The notes under the pieces were generated by a model that was not told the origin of the DNA, made no database searches, and saw only the letters and a program-made list of their open reading frames with translations. Both the position numbers and the translations under genes were made by a program. This document shows, in pieces, positions 22,705-30,592 of a DNA stretch of 35,710 nucleotides (within the stretch, counting starts at the first letter, position 1; the number at the start of each line of letters is the position of its first letter). This DNA comes from Bacteroides sp. (GTDB lineage Bacteria > Bacteroidota > Bacteroidia > Bacteroidales > Muribaculaceae): NCBI GenBank assembly GCA_014801875.1, contig JAAVDJ010000030.1, forward strand, positions 1 to 35,710, in the 5' to 3' direction.

Positions 22705-24263
22705 TGCCACAGAAACCAGACTATAACCGTCCGCCGGTTCCAACCCCTACCGGGAAACTTCCGCCGAGCGACACCGAACTTGAAGAGGTTGTGCTCGGCG
22801 CGTGTATGCTTGAGAAAGACGCTTACATGAACGTCTGCGATATTCTCGTGCCTGAAAGTTTCTACGAACCTCGCAACCAAAAGATATATCAGGCCATCTC
22901 CACTCTCGGTTTCAACCAGCGTCCGATAGATATGCTCACCGTCACCGAACAACTCCGTCAGGACGGTGTGCTTGAGGAAGTGGGAGGTGCCGTAAGGGTC
23001 ACGGAGCTGACCTCGCGCGTATATTCCGCAGCCAATGTGGAGTATCATGCCCGCATCATTGCGCAGAAATACCTTGCTCGCCGACTCATAAGTTATGCCG
23101 CGACCATTGAGACAAAAGCTTTCGATGAAAGCAACGACGTGGCCGATCTTCTCCAGGAAGCGGAGGGACAACTCTTCGACATCTCCCAGACACAGCTCAA
23201 AAGGGAGGTCACACAAATCGACCCTGTCATAAACCTTGCCTTGGAGCAGATTCAGACGGCTGCAAATAATGAAACCGGTCTGTCGGGCCTGCAGACGGGG
23301 TATACCGATCTTGACCGCATGACCTCCGGCTGGCAGAACTCCGACCTTATCATCATCGCCGCACGTCCGGCTATGGGTAAGACAGCTTTCGTGCTCTCTA
23401 TGGCCAAGAATATGGCTGTAGACTTCAGCATCCCTATCGCCATCTTCACCCTGGAGATGGCAAACGTGCAGCTCGTGAAACGTCTGTTGAGCAATGTCGC
23501 CGAGCTCGAGGGCGAGAAGATTAAGAGCGGACAGCTTTCCCCTGACGAATGGGACCGCCTGAACGAACGTCTGCGCAACGTCTACAGTGCTCCCCTTTAC
23601 CTTGACGAAACGCCGGGACTTTCAATCACGGAACTTCGCACCAAGGCGCGCCGACTCGTGAGGGAGAAAGGGGTGCAGATGATAATGATCGACTACCTCC
23701 AGCTTATGAATGCCACGGGGCTGAAATTAGGAAGCCGCGAGCAGGAGGTCAGCACAATATCCCGATCGCTTAAGGCTTTGGCCAAGGAGCTCAACATCCC
23801 TATCATCGCTCTCTCGCAGCTTAACCGAAGCACGGAGACACGTGAGGATAAACGCCCTGTCCTTTCAGACCTTCGTGAATCGGGTGCCATAGAGCAGGAT
23901 GCCGACATCGTTTGCTTTATCCACCGCCCGGAATATTACACCAAATCGTCGGAAGACGCGGAAGGGAATGACATACGCGGCCTCGCCCAGCTGATTGTGG
24001 CCAAACATCGTTCGGGAGCGGTGGGAGACGTGAAGCTACGGTTCGTCAACAAATATGCCAAATTCGAGAACTGGAATGAAGGGTATGACGCTGTTCAGGA
24101 AAGCCTCGCGCAGACCTCAATGAAATTGGGGTCCAAAATGAACAGCGAATATTCCGGCGCAATGTCAGGGGAAGATTCCTCAAATCCATTCGGGTTCGGT
24201 GTTTCAGGAGGGGGAATGCCCGACATAATGCCCGGCCCCGGCGACTCCGGAGTGCCGTTCTAA
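22704..24263 (+). CDS. dnaB: Replicative DNA helicase DnaB
   Basis: Hexameric 5'-3' helicase at the replication fork. It has 519 residues. The N-terminal primase-interacting domain is at about 22-125, a linker helix region at 145-190, and a RecA-like domain from 195. Walker A is ARPAMGKTA (220-228), Walker B is IDYLQL (329-334), and SQLNRS plus the H-R-x-E-Y-Y arginine-finger region follow. After about residue 465 there is a low-complexity tail rich in Gly, Ser and Pro that ends GDSGVPF, similar to the acidic tip of SSB proteins. The start overlaps the menA stop by one base (TAATG). No intein is present. Confidence 0.96.
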   Translation: MPQKPDYNRPPVPTPTGKLPPSDTELEEVVLGACMLEKDAYMNVCDILVPESFYEPRNQKIYQAISTLGFNQRPIDMLTVTEQLRQDGVLEEVGGAVRVTELTSRVYSAANVEYHARIIAQKYLARRLISYAATIETKAFDESNDVADLLQEAEGQLFDISQTQLKREVTQIDPVINLALEQIQTAANNETGLSGLQTGYTDLDRMTSGWQNSDLIIIAARPAMGKTAFVLSMAKNMAVDFSIPIAIFTLEMANVQLVKRLLSNVAELEGEKIKSGQLSPDEWDRLNERLRNVYSAPLYLDETPGLSITELRTKARRLVREKGVQMIMIDYLQLMNATGLKLGSREQEVSTISRSLKALAKELNIPIIALSQLNRSTETREDKRPVLSDLRESGAIEQDADIVCFIHRPEYYTKSSEDAEGNDIRGLAQLIVAKHRSGAVGDVKLRFVNKYAKFENWNEGYDAVQESLAQTSMKLGSKMNSEYSGAMSGEDSSNPFGFGVSGGGMPDIMPGPGDSGVPF

Positions 24264-24317
24264 ACAAAAATATTAACCTCGGGAGTGAACCTCAAGTGAA
24301 GTGAAGACGTTTTATAG

Positions 24318-24566
24318 ATGAACATTAAAATAAAGGTTATGGAAAATAATGAAAACAGACTTCACAGAGAGGAAGAGGCTCCGAATGGTGAGATGGTAGC
24401 CAACTCCCTACGCGCTCGCGGACGCAACCGCAGCAACGAAAGGACACGTAATGTCAACAAGCTTTGGCTTTGGTTAGGCGTTTTGCTCCTTGTGGCAATT
24501 CTTCTTTACTGGCTCTTCAGCATTGGAATCATGGAAAGCCTTCAGGGGTATTTCAATGGAAACTGA
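24318..24566 (+). CDS. Small single-pass membrane protein
   Basis: An 82-residue protein I do not recognise. The first about 45 residues are charged and polar with several Arg, Glu and Asn. One hydrophobic helix (LWLWLGVLLLVAILLYWLF, about 49-67) follows and a short tail. The Arg/Asn-rich stretch before the helix suggests an N-in topology. Met8 at 24339 is an alternative start. It follows dnaB by 54 nt on the same strand and precedes a strong terminator, so it is probably the last gene of the unit. No function can be claimed. Confidence 0.6.
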   Translation: MNIKIKVMENNENRLHREEEAPNGEMVANSLRARGRNRSNERTRNVNKLWLWLGVLLLVAILLYWLFSIGIMESLQGYFNGN

Positions 24567-24666
24567 TAAAATATAAAAAGGTTACGAAAACATTCAATAT
24601 CACCCGGCCATTCATAGTTCTTTTCAAAGGGCTTTATTCAGAGTAATATACAAGACCGGGAACAGA

Positions 24667-24698
24667 GGCCGTCAAGTTTTCACTTGGCGGCCTTTTTT
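24667..24698 (+). terminator. Intrinsic terminator of the dnaB unit
   Basis: GGCCGTCAAG (24667-24676) pairs with CTTGGCGGCC (24683-24692), with one T-G pair and a 6-base loop, followed by six Ts. Confidence 0.9.
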
Positions 24699-24730
24699 AT
24701 CTCTATGCCACACACCCCTCCCCTCCGGAA

Positions 24731-24772
24731 ACATTTCGGGCTGCCCCCGTTAAGGAGGCAGCCCGTAAATGT
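24731..24772 (-). terminator. Large hairpin after rpmH
   Basis: CGGGCTGCC (24737-24745) pairs with GGCAGCCCG (24757-24765), and ACATTT (24731-24736) with AAATGT (24767-24772) beyond a one-base bulge. It lies 17 bases after the rpmH stop. No T-run follows on the minus strand, so it may protect the mRNA end rather than terminate. Confidence 0.65.
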
Positions 24773-24789
24773 TGCGGAAATCCGTAGGA

Positions 24790-24945
24790 TTATTTGCTTG
24801 CGATGCTGTCAGAAACAGTCAGGGATGCGCGACCTTTCGCACGACGACGTGACAACACTTTGCGACCGTCTTTAGTCGCCATTCTCTCACGGAATCCGTG
24901 TTTGTTTACCCTTCTACGGTTTGAGGGCTGGAATGTTCTTTTCAT
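24790..24945 (-). CDS. rpmH: 50S ribosomal protein L34
   Basis: A 51-residue ribosomal protein of the large subunit, shorter than usual gene-calling cutoffs. The translation starts [20 protein letters not shown] and continues [19 protein letters not shown], the near-universal L34 sequence, with a seven-residue extension after the usual end (TVSDSIASK). The start is an ATG with a promoter about 40 bases upstream (24984-25015). In bacteria rpmH usually lies by rnpA and dnaA; here the neighbours are the dnaB unit and a putative regulator before efp. Confidence 0.97.
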   Translation of the reverse strand: MKRTFQPSNRRRVNKHGFRERMATKDGRKVLSRRRAKGRASLTVSDSIASK

Positions 24946-24983
24946 TGTATGATTTGATTGTTTAATTTCGGATTTTCGGAATG

Positions 24984-25015
24984 CAAAATTACATATTTTC
25001 TTTTATTTGCACAAA
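24984..25015 (-). promoter_or_regulatory. Promoter of rpmH
   Basis: On the minus strand TTTG (25012-25015), exactly 20 bases, TAATTTTG (24984-24991). This is one of the best consensus matches in the window. Confidence 0.8.
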
Positions 25016-25195
25016 TTTCAACTCTTTTTTTTGTAGTCACTCCTCCCTTTATCCCCCATTCTATCCAGTTTTATCCATCTTTCCCAATAAAACACTCACG
25101 AATTTCCTTCATTCCCCAGTACAGATCCAATTTTTACTTCACAGTATGGCCACGATGCCTATTACAAAATATGACTGTAGATAAAAATCGCAACC

Positions 25196-26626
25196 CTACG
25201 ATGAATGATCCATTACCTCCCAAGAACCTCCACGATCTGCGCCCACACGTCTAATAATACCTTCTTGTTGCAATTTCTTGAGATGTTTTGAGACGGCTCT
25301 ATCAGATATAGAAAGTATTATAGCAAGTTCATTAATAGTCACTGAGGGATTCTCCTTCATTTCACATACTATTCTGTCACGTGTTTTCTTTGAACCTTTC
25401 TCTGAACCTTTCTCTGAACCTTTCTCTGAACCTTTCTGGGTATCTTGTTCGGTTTTGGTCCGGTTTTGGTCCGGTTTTATATCGCTTTGTATCGGTTGTT
25501 GATCGCCCCTTACAGCCATGAAAATCTCACGATAAATCACGGCTGTAACACCTCCTTGCTCAACAGTGAATTCCGGCCGCTTAAGATTAGCTTTGTCGAA
25601 AGCGTTCATTATCTTTTCATAGCCGCGTCCCCATGCCTCAATGAATCCGGCACGGTAGAAGACCTGAGCCATCTTCGGATTACGTGGTTTGGAGGTATGC
25701 TTACTCATTAGAGTTTCTACAGTATAATCTTCCGGCAATACACCTTCATTCCACAAACGAATATGGTCATCATAGATACTCATCTGATTCCACGTACCGA
25801 ATTGCAATTTGTGGACAATGCTGTTGAAGATTATTTCACGAAGCGCAGCTTCAGGAATTTCCAACGGTTCCTTCCGTTGCAATCCCTCGTAATGTATCGG
25901 ACGAATAAGATACTTGCTGCTTAATACCTGCATTATCTTATCAGTCATTTGAATAAGATTTCCTTCTATTTGGTCTTGGCTTAACAAGTCTGCATCATCC
26001 GCACCAAATCTGCCAATCTTAAAACTGGACGTTACAAATCTGCGTTGAGGATATTTTCCAAACAGCAGAACTGCGCCGTTTGTGGGAATACCATCCTTAA
26101 TAAGACCTAAATTGTACAAAACATCTTCTTTGGATGACTTACGCGATTCGGGTTCCATACGACCTTCCCCGATAGCGTGATCCAAGAAATATTCAATTGC
26201 ACCGTCATCAATATCATCCAGCGTAATTCCATCACAAGGAATGTCCTCCCAATTCAATCCCATCTTTTTCAGGAGAAACTGATGAAGAGCTGCCCCGCGA
26301 AACTCTTGTTTTGTCGCGCCACTACGATAGTAATATACGCCACGATAAGATATAGGCATTCCACAGGGTTCGATGACAATTTCAATAACGTCCTTGCCCT
26401 CTATCGTAAGATGATTGGTCTCAGGAAACACACCTGTATTATTGATAATCTTGTTAGGAATGTCCTCCAACTGCTTATGGAGATTCTCTACGCCAAAAAC
26501 CGTCAAGTCATCATCAATGCCAATATAAATCTTTCCACCCTGAGCGTTAGCGAAGCCGGATACCCATTTCAGGTATTCGTCTTTCCATATACGCTTATGC
26601 TCAACGTTTTGATTTTCTTGATTCAT
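25196..26626 (-). CDS. AlbA_2 (Schlafen-type) ATP-binding putative transcriptional regulator
   Basis: A 476-residue protein of a widespread family. The N-terminus (1-115) is an AlbA_2 domain with FANAQGGKIYIGIDDD. The middle (about 245-365) contains EAALREIIFNSIVHK and a later GRGYEKIM, as in the associated ATP-binding domain. The end (about 405-470) is a winged helix (VTINELAIILSISDRAVSKHLKKLQQEGI). Between them lies a low-complexity hinge with four GSEK/GSKK units encoded by a 12-bp tandem repeat (25391-25438) and a DQNRTKTEQ stretch from a second 12-bp repeat. The promoter ends 4 bases before the ATG, so the mRNA is probably leaderless. Role: regulator or possibly part of stress or defence responses; not proven. 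Confidence 0.82.
   Translation of the reverse strand: MNQENQNVEHKRIWKDEYLKWVSGFANAQGGKIYIGIDDDLTVFGVENLHKQLEDIPNKIINNTGVFPETNHLTIEGKDVIEIVIEPCGMPISYRGVYYYRSGATKQEFRGAALHQFLLKKMGLNWEDIPCDGITLDDIDDGAIEYFLDHAIGEGRMEPESRKSSKEDVLYNLGLIKDGIPTNGAVLLFGKYPQRRFVTSSFKIGRFGADDADLLSQDQIEGNLIQMTDKIMQVLSSKYLIRPIHYEGLQRKEPLEIPEAALREIIFNSIVHKLQFGTWNQMSIYDDHIRLWNEGVLPEDYTVETLMSKHTSKPRNPKMAQVFYRAGFIEAWGRGYEKIMNAFDKANLKRPEFTVEQGGVTAVIYREIFMAVRGDQQPIQSDIKPDQNRTKTEQDTQKGSEKGSEKGSEKGSKKTRDRIVCEMKENPSVTINELAIILSISDRAVSKHLKKLQQEGIIRRVGADRGGSWEVMDHSS
25391..25438. repeat. 12-bp tandem repeat inside the AlbA_2 gene
   Basis: Four head-to-tail copies of tgaacctttctc, the last ending in g. The unit is a multiple of three, so copy-number change alters the length of the hinge without a frameshift. 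A second short 12-bp repeat (ggttttggtccg) follows at about 25453-25477. Confidence 0.9.
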
Positions 26627-26630
26627 CTTG

Positions 26631-26662
26631 CAAAGTTAACGAAAAATCCTGATACCCACAAG
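26631..26662 (-). promoter_or_regulatory. Promoter of the AlbA_2 regulator gene
   Basis: On the minus strand CTTG (26659-26662), 20 bases, TAACTTTG (26631-26638). The ATG is 4 bases after the -7 box, so transcription should start at or beside the start codon. Confidence 0.7.
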
Positions 26663-26810
26663 TTAATATAAATTTAGCCAAGGCAACCGCATCAAAATCC
26701 ATAGTTTTTAAATCTACAGCTTAAATGAAAAAGAACCTACTGCGTACTATCCGGAAAGGCGCAGTTTCAAAAAAAACATAGTCCGTTTATGGCAGTTCTT
26801 GACGCTCTTT

Positions 26811-26841
26811 TTTGCCACTATTGCTTTTTTTATTAATTTTG
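26811..26841 (+). promoter_or_regulatory. Promoter of efp
   Basis: TTTG (26811-26814), 19 bases, TAATTTTG (26834-26841). The leader of about 75 nt contains an 8-bp inverted repeat, GACAGGGG (26854-26861) with CCCCTGTC (26880-26887). Confidence 0.72.
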
Positions 26842-26924
26842 CACTGTAATCCCGACAGGGGCGCACCCTTTGGTCTTTTCCCCTGTCATCCTCAAAGAAA
26901 TTCAATAAAAATTCTTTTAAAGAT

Positions 26925-27491
26925 ATGATGAACGCTCAAGACATCAAAAACGGAACCTGCATCCGTATGGATGGCCAGCTCTACTTCGTTGTGGAGTTCC
27001 TCCATGTAAAGCCGGGAAAAGGAAACACTTTCATGCGTACAAAACTTAAGAACGTCGTTGACGGCCGTGTGCTCGAACGTCGATTCAACATCGGCGAGAA
27101 GCTCGAAGACGTACGCGTGGAGCGCCGCCCCTACCAGTATCTCTACGCAGATGGTGGCGACGATATCTTCATGAACAATGAGACATTCGAGCAGGTGCCC
27201 ATCAACAAGGAACTCGTGACCGGCGCTGCTTTCATGAAGGAAGGCGACACTGTCGAAGTGGTCAGCGATGCCTCTACTGACACTGTGCTCTATGCTGAAA
27301 TGCCAGTCAAGACTGTGCTCAAAATCACTTATACAGAGCCGGGTCTCAAAGGCGACACTGCCACAAACACACTCAAACCCGCTACCGTAGAGACCGGTGC
27401 AACCGTTCGCGTGCCCCTCTTCATCAATGAAGGTGAGCTTATCGAGGTTGACACCCGCTCAGGCGAATACGTAGGTCGTGTGAAAGCTTAA
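26925..27491 (+). CDS. efp: Elongation factor P
   Basis: Binds between the P and E sites of the ribosome and relieves stalling at polyproline. It has 188 residues, the normal length, with three beta-barrel domains (about 1-65, 66-128, 129-188). The loop tip is KPGKGNTF with Lys32 at the position that is modified in many bacteria. The C-terminal [25 protein letters not shown] is the family's signature. A second Met follows the first immediately; either could start. It is a single-gene unit with its own promoter and a long hairpin behind it. No EpmA or EpmB-like gene lies nearby. Confidence 0.97.
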   Translation: MMNAQDIKNGTCIRMDGQLYFVVEFLHVKPGKGNTFMRTKLKNVVDGRVLERRFNIGEKLEDVRVERRPYQYLYADGGDDIFMNNETFEQVPINKELVTGAAFMKEGDTVEVVSDASTDTVLYAEMPVKTVLKITYTEPGLKGDTATNTLKPATVETGATVRVPLFINEGELIEVDTRSGEYVGRVKA

Positions 27492-27520
27492 TATCCCCTT
27501 TCAAAGCTTAAAATATGTCT

Positions 27521-27561
27521 GAGCCGGGAATTTAAGAGATTTACCCTTAAATTCCCGGCTC
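27521..27561 (+). terminator. Long hairpin after efp
   Basis: A perfect 16-bp stem (27521-27536 with 27546-27561) encloses a 9-base loop. The following bases are only pyrimidine-rich, with no pure T-run. Confidence 0.75.
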
Positions 27562-27610
27562 TCTCATTCCTCTTCCAAACCCTTATCCATCCCCTTTAAT
27601 TCCTTTCCCC

Positions 27611-28603
27611 ATGTTGTTCTCAATTATTGTCCCGGTCTACAATCGCCCCGATGAAATTGCCGACCTCCTCAGCAGCCTCGCAGCCCAGACAGACAAAGGA
27701 TTCGAAACGGTCATCGTCGAAGACGGCTCAACCATTCCTTGTCGCCGTCAATGCGAAGAGTTTCGCGAGAGTGCCAACGTGCAGTATCATTTCAAAGGGA
27801 ATGAGGGAAGAAGCATTGCCAGAAACCACGGGATGGATAAAGCCTCCGGCGACTACTTCATATTCGTCGATTCTGATTGCATCCTCCCCCCGGACTATAT
27901 ATCAAATCTCAGGAAAGCTCTGGAAAATAAACACTCGGATTGCTTCGGAGGTCCGGACGCGGCTCATGAATCTTTTTCCGACACTCAGAAGGCCATAAAC
28001 TATGCCATGACCTCCTTCCTTACGACCGGCGGTATAAGAGGGGGCAAGGTGAGCATGGAGAAATTCACACCCCGCACCTTCAACATGGGGTTCTCAAGAA
28101 AAGTGTATGAGAAGGTGGGTGGATTCCGCGAGATGTTCAGCGAGGATATTGACATGAGCACCCGCATTCGCTTGGCAGGATTTCAAATCACCCTTTTCCC
28201 CGATGTGGCCGTGTTCCATAAACGCCGTGTCGACTTCAAGAAATTCTGGAGACAGGTGCATGTCTTCGGAATGTCGCGCATCACTCTGCAACTCCTTTAT
28301 CCCGGTTCGATGAAAGCCGTGCATTGGCTTCCGGCCCTCTTCGTCATCGGAAGTGTGGCAATGATTGTCGGGGCTTTCTTCAAATGGTGGCTAATTCTTC
28401 CCCTCGTTTTCTACATCCTCCTCATCTGGATATGGGGAATTGTCTCCACCCGCTCCCTGAAGATTGGCTCAATGGGTGTCCTCGCCTCCCTCGTGCAGCT
28501 GACCGGATATGGCACAGGCTTCATACGGGCCTACGTATGGAAAATTCTGCTCAGAAACGGACGTGACATCAACGACGAAATCGAGCGGCGCAGAGGAAAA
28601 TAA
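27611..28603 (+). CDS. Glycosyltransferase family 2 membrane protein
   Basis: A 330-residue inverting GT-A glycosyltransferase. The fold starts at residue 1 (FSIIVPVYNRP), with EDGS (37-40) and the metal-binding DSD (87-89) that positions the nucleotide sugar. The later GGFREMFSEDIDMSTRIRLAG block carries the probable catalytic acid in the ED motif. After the catalytic domain (about 235) there are two to three hydrophobic helices and a basic end, so the protein is anchored in the inner membrane. The donor and acceptor are unknown; envelope polysaccharide or lipid glycosylation is likely. It lies 119 nt after efp and 54 nt before radC on the same strand, with no recognisable promoter in either gap. 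Confidence 0.88.
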   Translation: MLFSIIVPVYNRPDEIADLLSSLAAQTDKGFETVIVEDGSTIPCRRQCEEFRESANVQYHFKGNEGRSIARNHGMDKASGDYFIFVDSDCILPPDYISNLRKALENKHSDCFGGPDAAHESFSDTQKAINYAMTSFLTTGGIRGGKVSMEKFTPRTFNMGFSRKVYEKVGGFREMFSEDIDMSTRIRLAGFQITLFPDVAVFHKRRVDFKKFWRQVHVFGMSRITLQLLYPGSMKAVHWLPALFVIGSVAMIVGAFFKWWLILPLVFYILLIWIWGIVSTRSLKIGSMGVLASLVQLTGYGTGFIRAYVWKILLRNGRDINDEIERRRGK

Positions 28604-28657
28604 ATCTCTCCCCCTCAAAAAATAAAGTTCCCGAAAAATGTATATATCCCCGACTTT

Positions 28658-29371
28658 ATGGATTATCAGCTACCCTCCGAGGAAATCATTCCCAAAACTG
28701 TAAAAGAACTCGATCCTGACCAGCAACCCCGTGAAAAAGCGGAAAAATATGGATGTGCCGTTCTTTCCGTGCCTGAGCTATGGGCCTTGATTCTACGCAC
28801 CGGACTGACCGGGCTACCGATTACCGACCTATGCCGAAACCTTATGCGCGACAACGAGAATTCCCTTCATCGCCTCGAACGGCGCACTCGCCAGGAACTG
28901 CGTGGAATAAAGGGAATCGGTCCTACAAAAAGCGTACAGGTTGAGGCCGTCATGGAATTGATCAAAAGGTATTGCCAGGAAGATATTCCCCTGGATGAAT
29001 CCATCACAGACTCCTCCCAGATTTTCAATCGAATGAAGCTTAAAATTGGCAATCTTGACCATGAGGAGGTATGGGTGTTGTTCCTCAACAGGAGAAATCA
29101 GGTTGTGAAAGAGATGTGCATGACCATCGGCACAAGCGTCGCCTCGCTTTTCGACGTGAAAAAAATCCTCAAAATGGCTCTCCTTGAAAATGCGGAGGGG
29201 GTCATCCTTTGCCATAACCATCCCTCCGGAGGAATACAGCCGAGCCCGCAGGACAAACAGATCACGTTAGAATTGAAAAAGGGGTGCGACATAATGAAGC
29301 TCCGGCTGCTCGACCACGTTATCGTGACTGCGACCCGATTCTTCAGTTTTCATGACAACGGTTTAATCTGA
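28658..29371 (+). CDS. radC: RadC family JAB/MPN domain protein
   Basis: A 237-residue RadC homologue, normal length. A helix-hairpin-helix-like segment (LRGIKGIGPTKSVQ, about 81-94) precedes the metal-dependent JAMM domain. The JAMM motif is intact: His186 and His188 in CHNHPSGG, and Asp199 in SPQD. The family was named for DNA repair, but its biochemical activity is still unclear. It follows the glycosyltransferase gene by 54 nt. Its stop is only 6 bases from the stop of the convergent lipoprotein gene, leaving no space for a terminator. Confidence 0.93.
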   Translation: MDYQLPSEEIIPKTVKELDPDQQPREKAEKYGCAVLSVPELWALILRTGLTGLPITDLCRNLMRDNENSLHRLERRTRQELRGIKGIGPTKSVQVEAVMELIKRYCQEDIPLDESITDSSQIFNRMKLKIGNLDHEEVWVLFLNRRNQVVKEMCMTIGTSVASLFDVKKILKMALLENAEGVILCHNHPSGGIQPSPQDKQITLELKKGCDIMKLRLLDHVIVTATRFFSFHDNGLI

Positions 29372-29377
29372 CCCGCT

Positions 29378-30592
29378 TCACCTCTCGAGACGACTGCGAA
29401 GCGAATCCGTCCCTTCCGCAACATCCTCCCGGACTCCATCCGGATTGAAATCCCTTTTCTCCCCCCTGAAAAGATATTTATAAAACAGAATCCTGCGGCA
29501 ACGGTCGTCTATCACACTCTTTGGCAACTCTCCTGTTCTGACTTTCTCCATTACCTCCTTGATTTCCTTCCAGGTGTCGGCAGGAGAAACCACTATATCC
29601 GCTCCCGCCATAAGGGCGGCCGCTGCTCCATACCCCTCGGCCCCCCCCATATTAAGAGCGTCCGTAAGCACGAGTCCCTTGAACCCAAGTTCATCTCGAA
29701 GTAAATCACTGATGACGGCAGGCGATACCGCGGCCGGAAGGGCACTCGGATCAATAGCCGGCACAGCCAGATGACCCACCATCACGCCTGAAAGACCGGC
29801 ATCTATATACTGACGGAAGGGATAGAGATCAAGACTGTCAAGCTGATGAAGGCTCTTCCTTATCACCGGTAGAGTCTTATGGCTGTCGGCCGACGGACTC
29901 CCATGACCGGGGAAATGCTTCGCCACACTCAGAACCCTCCCCCCTTCGAGCCCTCGCGCGTAGGCCACTCCCAAATCGGCAACCCTGACGGGGTCTCCTC
30001 CGAAGCTCCGGCTGCCTATGATTCCCCGGGGATTCTCCGTCACGTCTACTACCGGACCCAACACCATGTTTATCCCTACCCGCCTGCACTCCCTCGCCAC
30101 TTCGCTTCCGTATTCAAACAGCAGCTCTTCATCGGCCCGGTTCCCTATCCGCCCGTTGCGGGGGAAATCCGGAGCGTCTACGAGGCGCATTCCCAGCCCC
30201 CATTCAGCATCTATCGCCATGAACAGGGGCACATCCGATTCCCCGCCTCTCTCCGAAAGACGGACCGCTGAACGGAGGTCGCCTTTAAGCAGCACGACTC
30301 CCCCCACATGCAAATCAGCCATATATTCTCCAAGCCTGCGCAGCGTTGCGGAGTCTGCGCTTGAATAGATAGAGGGCATAAAGCACTGCCCCACCCTTTG
30401 CTCAAGGGTGAGGCAATGAAGCATTGAATCAGCGTAGGCCGCCGCCTCAGCTGTAAGATCTGTAGCCTCAGACGAGGCTTTCGAAATGGAATCTTCTCCC
30501 ACTCCCCCATCTCTCCTCCCGCATGACAGGAAAGAGAACACTGACAGCGAGACGACCGACAGCAGAATGGAGAAGATCAAGGTGCGCATCAT
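29378..30592 (-). CDS. NagZ-like glycoside hydrolase family 3 lipoprotein
   Basis: A 404-residue GH3 enzyme, probably a beta-N-acetylhexosaminidase acting on peptidoglycan fragments or other GlcNAc glycans. The GlcNAc-type signature KHFPGHGSPSADSH is at 225-238 with the His-Asp pair (Asp236, His238). The nucleophile is Asp311 in LTDALNMGG. A lipobox Cys24 (FLSC) makes it a lipoprotein, unlike the cytosolic NagZ of enterobacteria. It overlaps the upstream nucleotidase gene by 4 nt, so both are coupled. Plausible role: turnover of cell-wall or host glycans in the periplasm. Substrate not determined. Confidence 0.88.
   Translation of the reverse strand: MMRTLIFSILLSVVSLSVFSFLSCGRRDGGVGEDSISKASSEATDLTAEAAAYADSMLHCLTLEQRVGQCFMPSIYSSADSATLRRLGEYMADLHVGGVVLLKGDLRSAVRLSERGGESDVPLFMAIDAEWGLGMRLVDAPDFPRNGRIGNRADEELLFEYGSEVARECRRVGINMVLGPVVDVTENPRGIIGSRSFGGDPVRVADLGVAYARGLEGGRVLSVAKHFPGHGSPSADSHKTLPVIRKSLHQLDSLDLYPFRQYIDAGLSGVMVGHLAVPAIDPSALPAAVSPAVISDLLRDELGFKGLVLTDALNMGGAEGYGAAAALMAGADIVVSPADTWKEIKEVMEKVRTGELPKSVIDDRCRRILFYKYLFRGEKRDFNPDGVREDVAEGTDSLRSRLER

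Noticed and set aside
20827..26861. Shared word GACAGGGGC in the leaders of the ADP-ribosylglycohydrolase gene and efp
   Set aside because: A nine-base match between two leaders is within chance for a window of this size, and the flanking bases and structures differ.
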